7,734 bases of DNA from Legionella genomosp. 1 (GTDB taxonomy: Bacteria > Pseudomonadota > Gammaproteobacteria > Legionellales > Legionellaceae), in the NCBI GenBank assembly GCA_945865355.1, contig CAMBDN010000116.1, forward strand, positions 1 through 7,734. Reading direction: 5' to 3'. Both the position numbers and the translations under genes were made by a program. The notes below the pieces were generated by a model. That model worked only from the letters and a program-made list of their open reading frames with translations, ran no database searches and was not told the origin of the DNA. Positions 1-6,325 of this stretch are shown piece by piece; position 1 is the stretch's first letter, and each line of letters starts with the position of its first letter.

Positions 1-1
1 T

Positions 2-157
2 AAAAATCCAACATACATGGGTAATGTACACCGTGCGGTTGAGGGGCGGGTAATACTTCTTATCACAGAGGGCCTTCCGGTGGCTGGTTATTATTTTCTG
101 GTGCGAATTATCAGAATTTTGATGGGTTTGTCAATGCGTAACTTCTATCACCCTTAA
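2..157 (+). CDS. C-terminal end of an unidentified, probably membrane-associated protein (5' truncated)
   Basis: This is the only forward frame that stays open from the window edge. It gives about 51 residues and ends in TAA at 155-157. The readable tail contains EGRVILLITEGLPVAGYYF followed by a basic, hydrophobic stretch (LVRIIRILMGL) and ends in RNFYHP. The middle could be one membrane helix or an amphipathic surface helix. The stop overlaps an ATG (TAATG) and lies 11 bases before the preferred start of the PII-like gene, which supports a real upstream cistron with coupled translation. PII-like proteins of the next gene's type often sit beside DabA (DUF2309) and DabB (NuoL-like) bicarbonate-uptake genes, so a subunit of that system is a reasonable guess. 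I do not recognise this tail as either, so the product is left unnamed. Confidence 0.5.
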   Translation, partial: KNPTYMGNVHRAVEGRVILLITEGLPVAGYYFLVRIIRILMGLSMRNFYHP

Positions 158-168
158 TGGAGCGCATT

Positions 169-522
169 ATGAGTATCATTAAAGTTCAAGAAAAACGAGA
201 AAGTGGTATCAGTTTGCACAGTATGAAAAAAATAGAGGTCATTGTTTCTGGAGAAAACGAAGCAATGATTGCCGATCTTATGACGGCGGCAAATCTGTCA
301 GGTTTTACTTTGTTGAGAAATATTTCTGGCAAGGGCCACCATGGCTTTCACGAGGGAAAATTGCTGTTTAATGATAAGGCAACATTGGTTATGTTTATTG
401 CTGTTGGTCCAGAGGAATCGATTGCGACCATTGCTTTAGGCATGAAAACCTTATTCCAAAAAAACTCTGGCGTGATGTTTGTGTCTGATGTGGCTGTTGC
501 CAGGATGGATTATTTTACTTAA
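169..522 (+). CDS. PII-like signalling protein, of the type linked to DabA/DabB inorganic-carbon transport
   Basis: A small cytoplasmic regulator of about 117 residues with the PII ferredoxin-like pattern. The strand KKIEVIVSG (20-28) opens the fold. A T-loop-like segment with the distinctive SGKGHHGFHEGKLLFND lies at about 53-69. The sequence then runs through LVMFIAVGPEE (73-83) and ends with SGVMFVSDVAVAR (100-112). The GKGHHGFHEG signature is not that of GlnB/GlnK. It resembles PII-like proteins encoded beside DUF2309/NuoL-type bicarbonate pumps, which are thought to sense adenylates or bicarbonate and adjust transport; that role is inferred from family recall. The start at 169 is preferred over the in-frame ATG at 157 because GGAG at 159-162 sits six bases before it, while 157 has no ribosome binding site. 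An ATG at 223 would also keep the whole core. The upstream stop overlaps 157, so the two genes probably share a transcript. Confidence 0.8.
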   Translation: MSIIKVQEKRESGISLHSMKKIEVIVSGENEAMIADLMTAANLSGFTLLRNISGKGHHGFHEGKLLFNDKATLVMFIAVGPEESIATIALGMKTLFQKNSGVMFVSDVAVARMDYFT

Positions 523-528
523 AAAATC

Positions 529-573
529 TGCTGAAATAGAACGAATAAATCATACTATTTCAGCATCAATTTT
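529..573 (+). terminator. Stem-loop, probable intrinsic terminator after the PII-like gene
   Basis: TGCTGAAATAG (529-539) and CTATTTCAGCA (555-565) are perfect inverted repeats of 11 bases around a 15-base loop. The stem begins seven bases after the PII-like stop codon. A short TCAATTTT tract follows the right arm and an A-run (521-526) precedes the left arm, so the structure could work in both directions. The stem is AT-rich and the T-tract is broken, so termination may be only partial. Confidence 0.6.
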
Positions 574-587
574 GATGGAGAGGGTAT

Positions 588-1421
588 ATGCACTATAAAA
601 ATGAACGCGTTTTGCTCGCGTCAAAACATGAGAAAGAGCGCGTTATTCGGCCTGTTTTTTTTGACAAGTTGTGATGTGAAATATATACCTCTAATTTTGA
701 TACAGATCAGTTTGGAACATTTACAGGAGAAATCCCTCGGGCTAAAAATGCGTATGAAACTTGTATTTTAAAGGCTAAAGCAGCGGCATTTGCAGCGGAT
801 TGTTTTCTTAGTGTTGCAAGTGAAGGTAGTTTTGGGCCACATCCATCGATGCCATTTTTTGCAAGTGATCATGAAATTATGGCGTTTGTTGATTTGAGAA
901 ACAGTTGGGTTATTGCCGAGCAGCTGGTGACAGCAAAAACGAATTATAAGATGTTGACATTACATGCGGGCACAGCGTTCGCGTCATTTTTGCAGTCAGT
1001 GCAATTTCCTAGTCATGCCGTAACCCTTCAAGTTAATGATACAAAAGAAGTTCTTGGGAAAGGAATTCAAGATTTTTCAATTTTGAATCAGTTAATAACA
1101 ACAGGTTTTACGAAGGGAGACGCATTGCTTTTGGCCACCGACATGCGTGCTATGGTGAATCCTACACGAATGGAGGCTTTGTTCTTATTGGCAGAAAAAT
1201 TGGCCGCACGTATTTTAACGTGCTGTCATTCTTGTGGTGCCCCAGGGTTTGGTTTCATCTCAACCACAGAGACGTTATCTTGCAGCTTATGTAACGGCCC
1301 AACACCTCTTCACCGATTTGAAATTTGGGGTTGTGTTGCCTGTGAGAATAAAGAAAAAAAACCAAGGCATGATAACCGGGTACAGGCTGAGCCGAACTAT
1401 TGTAACTACTGCAATCCATAA
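588..1421 (+). pseudogene. DUF6671-like zinc-ribbon protein, interrupted by an in-frame TGA
   Basis: One frame reads from ATG 588, with GGAGAGGG at 577-584 as ribosome binding site, to TAA at 1419-1421. It would encode 277 residues, about the expected length, but codon 29 (672-674) is TGA. Similarity continues on both sides without a frame change. Before the stop is RVLLASKHEKERVI (7-20). After it come TDQFGTFTGEIPR (39-51), SEGSFGPHP (78-86) and TDMRAMVNPTRM (about 184-195). The C-terminus carries four CxxC pairs (about C213/C216, C232/C235, C249/C252, C272/C275) in EIWGCVAC and NYCNYCNP contexts, consistent with two zinc sites. The family's biochemical role is not known to me. The first in-frame ATG after the stop (849) would lose the conserved N-terminal third, so a working restart is unlikely. 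TGA is an ordinary stop elsewhere in this window. A recent nonsense mutation or a sequence error is likeliest. Confidence 0.75.
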
Positions 1422-1446
1422 TGGTATTTTTTAAGGTTTAATTGAC

Positions 1447-2424
1447 ATGAGTTCTATAACGAGCGACATAAATCTTGTGATAGAAAGTCTGAGCATCGGC
1501 GACATTGCCGCTATTCCGACCGAAACCGTATACGGTCTTGCGGCGGATGCTTTTTCTGATTCGGCGATAAAAAAAGTATTTTCAACCAAAAAAAGGCCGC
1601 TTGATCACCCATTAATTATGCATATTGCTCCCGAATGGGATCTAACAGAATGGGTTTCACATATACCTGACTACGCTTATGCCTTGATGGAGCTTTTCTG
1701 GCCTGGACCATTGACGCTTATTTTACCTATTAAATCAGGTGCGATTAACCCATTGATTACAGGTGGGCAAACCAGTATCGCTATTCGTGCTCCAAATCAC
1801 GCTGTTGCGCAAGAACTATTATTGAAATTCGGAAAACCATTGGTTGCTCCATCAGCAAATCCTTTCGGAAAAATAAGCCCAACCACGGCACAGCATGTTA
1901 AGCAGGGCTTTCCAACGAATGATTTTTTAATCTTAGACGGAGGGCGATGTAGTGTTGGTGTTGAGTCAACGATTGTCAGCGCACTGGAGCCACTAACCTA
2001 TGAAATAGCGCGCCCTGGTATAATAAATGAGGAGAAAATTGCAGCCTCTATATCACTTAAGGGGCAGTCTTATGCAACAAAAACGCGAGTACCCGGAGGA
2101 TTATCCAGTCACTATCAGCCTGAAAAAAAACTATATTATGTTGATGATATAAGGCAAGCCTCTCCTTGGCTTGAGAAAGTGAAAGCCTCGCCATATGTGC
2201 TTACTTTTTCACAAAATTATCGAGGCCATTATGAGTCTCTTTATGAATTTCCAGAAAGAAGTGAGGACGCGGCATATGAGCTTTATTATCGCCTAAGAAT
2301 TGCTGACCAATCCAAAGCTGACTTTATTTTGATTGAATTACCACCCAAGGGACAAGCATGGCTGGTTATTCGGGAAAGAATATTAAAAGCGGGGATACCC
2401 CTGCGCTTAATTGAAGGAAATTAA
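1447..2424 (+). CDS. sua5: Threonylcarbamoyl-AMP synthase, two-domain Sua5/TsaC type
   Basis: The enzyme makes L-threonylcarbamoyl-AMP from threonine, bicarbonate and ATP. This is the first step of t6A formation at position 37 of tRNAs that read ANN codons, and it occurs in the cytoplasm. The YrdC domain covers about residues 8-200. It shows IPTETVYGLAADA (23-35), the KKR...HPL substrate-binding region (48-56), WPGPLTLIL (85-93), TSIAIRAP (109-116), PLVAPSANPFGKISPT (131-146) and VGVESTIV (170-177). The linker VPGGLSSHYQPEKKL (215-229) matches the usual PG...HY.P linker of Sua5. A C-terminal Sua5 domain (about 229-323) ends in a helix around IRERILKAG. The 325-residue length fits Sua5 rather than the short E. 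coli TsaC. The start at 1447 has a modest AAGG about ten bases upstream. It lies 25 bases after the broken DUF6671 gene and may be cotranscribed with it. Confidence 0.95.
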   Translation: MSSITSDINLVIESLSIGDIAAIPTETVYGLAADAFSDSAIKKVFSTKKRPLDHPLIMHIAPEWDLTEWVSHIPDYAYALMELFWPGPLTLILPIKSGAINPLITGGQTSIAIRAPNHAVAQELLLKFGKPLVAPSANPFGKISPTTAQHVKQGFPTNDFLILDGGRCSVGVESTIVSALEPLTYEIARPGIINEEKIAASISLKGQSYATKTRVPGGLSSHYQPEKKLYYVDDIRQASPWLEKVKASPYVLTFSQNYRGHYESLYEFPERSEDAAYELYYRLRIADQSKADFILIELPPKGQAWLVIRERILKAGIPLRLIEGN

Positions 2425-2488
2425 TACATGACCTGATCTGTTTTTTGCATTTAAAACCAATTAATTTAGTTGTTCGAGGGGCATAAAA

Positions 2489-3496
2489 ATGAAATACAAA
2501 TATTTACATAGTATCGTCGTCGGTGTTTTTTTATCTCTATTGTGTTTTCATAGTTTTAGTCAAACATTATTACCTAGCGGTTATGAGACCGCATTAGAGC
2601 AAGTTTATAAGAAATACCATTCCGACACATCGGGTAAAAACGCATCTTACATTCCAGAGCTAGCAAAGGCCGATCCAAATCGCTTTGCTATTACTGTTGC
2701 AACAATAGATGGAGAGACTTTTTCAATCGGGGACTCTGACATTGCGTTCTCTCTTCAGTCTATATCTAAAGTTTTTGCTTATGCACTGGCCCTACAAGAT
2801 AATGATCAAAAGATTATTTTTGATAAAATTGGTCTTGATGCAACGGGTGAAAAATTTAACGCTATTACAACCATTGAAAAGAAAGCTGCAGGCTCGCATA
2901 ACCCTTATGTAAATGCAGGTGCCATTCAGACAACAAGCTATATAAAAGGCAAAAATTCAGATGAAAAGTGGCGACGTTTGTTTTTCTTATTAAATGCACT
3001 CAGTGATGAAAAGCTATTTCTTAGCAAACGCATTTATCACTCTGAAACAGAAACCAATACACGCAATCATGCTATTGCGCAATTATTGAAATCTCATAAT
3101 AAGCTTAGAGGGGATCCCCAAGACGTATTAGATCGTTATACAAAAGCCTGCTCTGTCATGGTAACGACAAAGCAATTGGCTTTGATGGGCGCAACCCTTG
3201 CAAATAATGGAGTAAATCCAATGTCTAAAAAGCAGATTGTATCTTCATCTGTCACAAGGCATGTTTTATCACAAATGCTGGTTAATGGTCTGTATGAAAA
3301 AAGTGGGACTTGGTTTGTAAAAATTGGTGTTCCTGCCAAAAGTGGGGTTAGTGGCGGTTTGCTGGCCATTATTCCAAATAAAATGGCAATTGCTGTTTTT
3401 TCTCCACCACTCGACGCTACCGGTACCAGTGTCCGCGGACAAAAAGTTATTAAAGCGTTGTCAACTCTTTGGGGGTTGCATTTGTTAGATAGATAA
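2489..3496 (+). CDS. glsA: Glutaminase (serine-dependent, GlsA family) with a signal peptide
   Basis: Hydrolyses L-glutamine to glutamate and ammonia (EC 3.5.1.2). The fold is that of the beta-lactamase-like glutaminases. Active-site residues can be placed by family spacing: Ser91 and Lys94 (SISK in FSLQSISKVF), Tyr54 (YIPELAK), Asn142 (NPYVNAGAI), Glu186 and Asn193 (SETETNTRN), Tyr217 (RYTKACSV), Tyr269 (NGLYEKSG) and Ser285 (PAKSGVSGG). AVFSPPLDATG.SVRG (302-316) is a further family signature. The 335-residue chain is some 25-30 residues longer than typical cytoplasmic GlsA. The extra length is an N-terminal signal: a basic start (KYKYLH), a hydrophobic core (IVVGVFLSLLCF) and a likely SFS|Q cleavage after residue 24. 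No lipobox fits Cys19. Export to the periplasm is inferred. GAGGGG at 2476-2481, seven bases before ATG, decides the start. The 64-base gap after sua5 leaves room for its own promoter. Confidence 0.93.
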   Translation: MKYKYLHSIVVGVFLSLLCFHSFSQTLLPSGYETALEQVYKKYHSDTSGKNASYIPELAKADPNRFAITVATIDGETFSIGDSDIAFSLQSISKVFAYALALQDNDQKIIFDKIGLDATGEKFNAITTIEKKAAGSHNPYVNAGAIQTTSYIKGKNSDEKWRRLFFLLNALSDEKLFLSKRIYHSETETNTRNHAIAQLLKSHNKLRGDPQDVLDRYTKACSVMVTTKQLALMGATLANNGVNPMSKKQIVSSSVTRHVLSQMLVNGLYEKSGTWFVKIGVPAKSGVSGGLLAIIPNKMAIAVFSPPLDATGTSVRGQKVIKALSTLWGLHLLDR

Positions 3497-3656
3497 AAAA
3501 TAACACCTTAAAAATTGATATCGTTATATTATCATTGAACGTGTTGATGGGTATGTGAAAATATGAAAGATAATAAACTGGGTTAACCGCTCGGAGCACG
3601 CTAGGGTTTTAAAAAGTGCTTAGGCTTTACGAGGCTCCCTGACACCAAAAGTATCT

Positions 3657-3667
3657 AGAACAGTTCT
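3657..3667. repeat. Perfect odd palindrome AGAAC-A-GTTCT
   Basis: An 11-base inverted repeat with a one-base centre, about 48 bases (centre to centre) upstream of a second palindrome of the same 5-1-5 shape but different sequence (TATCAGTGATA, 3705-3715). Both lie in front of the exporter operon, so either could be a regulator's binding site. Such short palindromes also arise by chance. Confidence 0.3.
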
Positions 3668-3689
3668 TTTGATGATTTCCTATGTGGCT

Positions 3690-3716
3690 TTGATCTCATA
3701 CCGATATCAGTGATAC
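3690..3716 (+). promoter_or_regulatory. Possible promoter overlapping an operator-like palindrome
   Basis: TTGATC (3690-3695) and TGATAC (3711-3716) resemble sigma-70 boxes but are only 15 bases apart, shorter than ideal. TAAAAT at 3725-3730 is an alternative -10 without a good -35. The perfect 11-base palindrome TATCAGTGATA (3705-3715) overlaps the first candidate -10, where a repressor dimer would block initiation. This is pattern reading only. Confidence 0.25.
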
Positions 3717-3758
3717 AAAAGGGATAAAATATTTAATAACCAATTCATAAGACAGGGA

Positions 3759-5342
3759 ATGATGAAAAAAGAAATGGGATTCATTATTAAGTCATTAGAT
3801 CGCGCAACGATTTTATCTATTGTGATGATTAGTACGCTGGTCAGCCTTTTGTCTTTAGGTATTCCCATTGCGGCTCAGACATTAATTAACTTCATTGCTT
3901 TTGGCGGATTGCTCCAGCCGGTGATAACCCTAAGCATCGTTGTCTTTGTAATAATGATAGCTCTAGGGGCATTGCATTTATGGGAAGTAGTCATCGTTGA
4001 GGTTATTCAACAAAAATTGATGGTTAAAATAAGTCTTGATCTCACTTATCAGTTCAGCCATCTTTCTCTTGATAATTTCTCTACTCATCATGGACCGGAG
4101 CTGGTTAACCGCTTTTTTGAAGTGGTAACTGTAAAAAAATCAATTGCAAGTTTGCTGCTTTATGGTGTCAACCTGTGTCTGCAGTTATTTTTCGGGCTTC
4201 TACTTCTACTTTTTTATCATCCATTATTTATGGTATTTGATGGCTTGATTATTCTGGGGCTTTTCCTCATCATTCTCATACCGTATCGAAAAGGATTAGA
4301 AACTGCCGAAGAAGAATGTTTCCAGAAGCATCAAATTGGTGCTTGGTTAGAGGAAGTTTTAATCAATAGATTTTTGTTTCGCTTTAATTTATACCACCGA
4401 TATGCTACGCAGCAAGCAGATAAAAAATTAGTATCCTTTTTGAAAGCGAGAAATAGACATTTTAAACAATTGCTCAAGCATCAAATTGGGTTTTATAGCC
4501 TGTCTGCATTAGCAAATAGTCTTCTGCTGGGGATGGGCGGTTATCTTGTGATTAACAACCAATTGAGTTTAGGTCAACTGGTTGCGGCAGAGATAGTCCT
4601 TGGTGCTTTAATTTTTGAGTTCAAGCGATTTGTAGTATTACTAGAAAATTATTACGACCTGAAAGCCTCTCAAGGTAAAATTGAAAAAGTGTTTGATTTG
4701 CCAATAGACGAGGTTCATGCGGATATCGCGGCGCTCTTTGTGCCGATCACAACAATTCAATTGAAAATACCAGGTCAAGCAGAGGTGGTAGCGTCTCACC
4801 AGAGCCCTCTTTTAATCTATTCGCATCTCTCGGAGCAGTGTCAGAATTTTACGGATGAGATTCTTGGCTTTAAACATAACAGACAATTTGAACTGCTTAT
4901 TAATAATACGTTTTGTGCTGATGAGAATCGAGTATTGCTTCGTCGTTGTGCCCTGCTAATAAGACGTCCGCAGTGGTTTGCGGGTACTATTTATGACAAT
5001 TTACTTCTGAATCAACCCCAAGTATCGCATGAAGCGATCATAGAGCAATTAAAAAAGGCAAATCTTATCGATAAAATAATGCATCAACCTAAGGGATTAA
5101 AGACCGTTATTTATGAGTGGCAAACTGTTTTTACCGAGCTTGAGTTAATTAAATTTATGGTGGTAAGGGCACTGCTCGTTAAGCCTCAATTGCTCATTAT
5201 TGACCGCGCTTTTGATGTATTAGATAAAAGCATTGATGAATTGGTTTCTCAGGTGCTGACACTAGAAAAGACCATTTTGCTTATTGTAAGCCAACATTCT
5301 GATTTTAAAAATATAACAAACCGTTTGGTGCTTCCTACATGA
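3759..5342 (+). CDS. Exporter-type ABC transmembrane protein with a degenerate nucleotide-binding domain
   Basis: This is the inner-membrane component of a tripartite export line with the next two genes. Residues 1-300 form an ABC-exporter transmembrane domain with hydrophobic segments near 18-38, 55-75, 130-153, 157-176, 245-265 and 272-290. It includes PELVNRFFE (113-121) and LGQLVAAEIV (271-280). There is no N-terminal C39 peptidase domain. Residues 320-527 follow the layout of a nucleotide-binding domain but lack its motifs. The Walker A slot (about 354-364) reads YSHLSEQCQNF with no GxxGxGKS. The Q-loop region reads LIRRPQWFAGTIYDNL, with arginine where glutamine is expected. The signature slot is FTELE (458-462) instead of LSGGQ. 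Walker B is LLIIDR (478-483) with arginine for the catalytic glutamate. His513 lies near, but apparently not at, the switch-histidine position. The frame is intact, so this is not a simple pseudogene. Start codons at 3759 and 3762 are tandem; AGGGA (3754-3758) fits 3762 slightly better. Cargo is unknown. Confidence 0.85.
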   Translation: MMKKEMGFIIKSLDRATILSIVMISTLVSLLSLGIPIAAQTLINFIAFGGLLQPVITLSIVVFVIMIALGALHLWEVVIVEVIQQKLMVKISLDLTYQFSHLSLDNFSTHHGPELVNRFFEVVTVKKSIASLLLYGVNLCLQLFFGLLLLLFYHPLFMVFDGLIILGLFLIILIPYRKGLETAEEECFQKHQIGAWLEEVLINRFLFRFNLYHRYATQQADKKLVSFLKARNRHFKQLLKHQIGFYSLSALANSLLLGMGGYLVINNQLSLGQLVAAEIVLGALIFEFKRFVVLLENYYDLKASQGKIEKVFDLPIDEVHADIAALFVPITTIQLKIPGQAEVVASHQSPLLIYSHLSEQCQNFTDEILGFKHNRQFELLINNTFCADENRVLLRRCALLIRRPQWFAGTIYDNLLLNQPQVSHEAIIEQLKKANLIDKIMHQPKGLKTVIYEWQTVFTELELIKFMVVRALLVKPQLLIIDRAFDVLDKSIDELVSQVLTLEKTILLIVSQHSDFKNITNRLVLPT

Positions 5343-6325
5343 AATTGCATGCCCATAAAATGATTGGTAAATTACCGAAGCCTCAGAAAACGGCCAAAAT
5401 AATTTTAATATTATTAGTAACGACCGTTTTAGTTTTGAGTATTACACCATGGCAACAATTTGCTTTAGGAAATGGCAAGGTCATTGCATTTTCACCAACA
5501 GATAGACAGCACACCGTTAATTCGCCTGTTAGCGGGCGTATTAAAAAATGGTATGTGGATGAGGGAATGCTCGTTAAACCTGGAGATCCTATCGTTGATA
5601 TCACCGACAATGATCCAGAAATATTGGCGCGATTGACGTTGGAAAAAGAGGCGATTTTACAAAAGATAGTTGCAGCTAAGCGAGCGGTTACTGCTGGAAA
5701 ATCAAATCTTGAAAGACAAGAAAGACTATATAATCAAGGGATTAATTCAAAACGGCAATATGAGTTGGCTCAAATTGAGTATGCTAAATATCAAAATGAA
5801 CTTGCACAAATCAACATTGATAAAATAAATGTTGATGTGCGAATTGCAAGACAGCAGACACAGATCATCAAAGCTCATGTTACAGGCATCATATTTAAGC
5901 GGTTAACAGGCCAAGAAAGCGTTGTTGTTAAAGCCGGAGATATCCTTGTACAAATCCTGCCAGAAACACAATCTCGCGCGGTAGAGTTATGGATCGATGG
6001 TAATGATATAGCTTTTGTGCGGCTTCATCAAAAAGCTCGACTGCAATTTGAAGGATGGCCTGCGATACAATTCCGTGGCTGGCCACAAATTGCTGTGGGG
6101 ACCTTTCGTGGAGAGGTTTCCTTCATTGATCCGACTGACAATGGATTGGGTTTATTTAGAGCCGTTATTGTTCCTGATGAACCCTGGCCTGACGTGCAAT
6201 ATTTAAGACAAGGGGTTCGAGTTCATGGTTGGGTCCAATTAGGTAAAGTCCGCTTATGGTATGAGCTTTGGCGTCAATTTAATGGTTTCCCTCCGGAAAG
6301 TTTTTCAGAGAAGAAGGCATCATGA
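5339..6325 (+). CDS. HlyD-family periplasmic adaptor (membrane fusion protein)
   Basis: Bridges the inner-membrane ABC protein to the outer-membrane channel. A short basic cytoplasmic tail precedes one membrane helix (about 19-38, KIILILLVTTVLVLSI). The first half of the lipoyl/biotinyl domain follows (about 58-89: NSPVSGRIKKWYVDEG, then VKPGDPIVDI). A coiled-coil hairpin runs from about 92 to 172. The second lipoyl half is near 177-208 (AHVTGIIFKRL...VKAGDILVQILP), and a beta-barrel region continues to the C-terminus. The hairpin tip carries the Arg-x3-Leu-x6-Ser TolC-docking pattern as Arg126, Leu130 and Ser137 (RQERLYNQGINS). At 328 residues it is shorter than E. coli HlyD because its hairpin is shorter. 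The ATG shares ATGA with the stop of the ABC gene and has no strong ribosome binding site, so translation is probably coupled. The C-terminal LWYELWRQFNGFPP seems typical of adaptors paired with peptidase-less ABC proteins; that is from memory. Confidence 0.92.
   Translation: MKLHAHKMIGKLPKPQKTAKIILILLVTTVLVLSITPWQQFALGNGKVIAFSPTDRQHTVNSPVSGRIKKWYVDEGMLVKPGDPIVDITDNDPEILARLTLEKEAILQKIVAAKRAVTAGKSNLERQERLYNQGINSKRQYELAQIEYAKYQNELAQINIDKINVDVRIARQQTQIIKAHVTGIIFKRLTGQESVVVKAGDILVQILPETQSRAVELWIDGNDIAFVRLHQKARLQFEGWPAIQFRGWPQIAVGTFRGEVSFIDPTDNGLGLFRAVIVPDEPWPDVQYLRQGVRVHGWVQLGKVRLWYELWRQFNGFPPESFSEKKAS

Larger units (their letters stand above)
3497..3758. other. Non-coding gap with small inverted repeats before the exporter operon
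   Basis: No open frame longer than about 27 codons and no recognisable gene or tRNA appears here. The left part is AT-rich with no convincing terminator for glsA. The more GC-rich block 3590-3640 holds two mutually exclusive pairings: AGCAC (3595-3599) with GTGCT (3616-3620), or GGAGC (3593-3597) with GCTCC (3634-3638). Two odd palindromes follow: AGAAC-A-GTTCT (3657-3667) and TATCA-G-TGATA (3705-3715). The region presumably carries the promoter of the exporter operon. Confidence 0.6.

Noticed and set aside
669..720. TGA at 672 as a selenocysteine codon or a reassigned tryptophan codon
   Set aside because: No SECIS-like hairpin is evident just after it, the family does not suggest Cys/Sec there, and TGA is the normal stop of two intact genes in the window (5340-5342 and 6323-6325).
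849..1421. Separate gene starting at ATG 849
   Set aside because: Conserved family sequence continues upstream in the same frame back to 588, and there is no convincing ribosome binding site at 849, so it is the 3' part of the broken gene.
2507..2548. Lipobox around Cys19 of glutaminase
   Set aside because: The residues before the cysteine (SLL) do not fit the usual L-[AS]-[GA]-C pattern; signal peptidase I cleavage at SFS|Q is a better match.
3136..3369. Reverse-strand open frame inside glsA
   Set aside because: It lies wholly opposite the conserved catalytic end of glutaminase and has no recognisable domain.
3650..3720. Short reverse frame starting MRSKPHRKSSK, considered as an insertion-sequence remnant
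   Set aside because: It is only about 14 codons long, with no terminal repeats, no target duplication and no recognisable transposase motif.
5383..5610. Reverse-strand open frame inside the HlyD-type gene
   Set aside because: It is antisense to the membrane helix and lipoyl domain of a clear gene and shows no family features.
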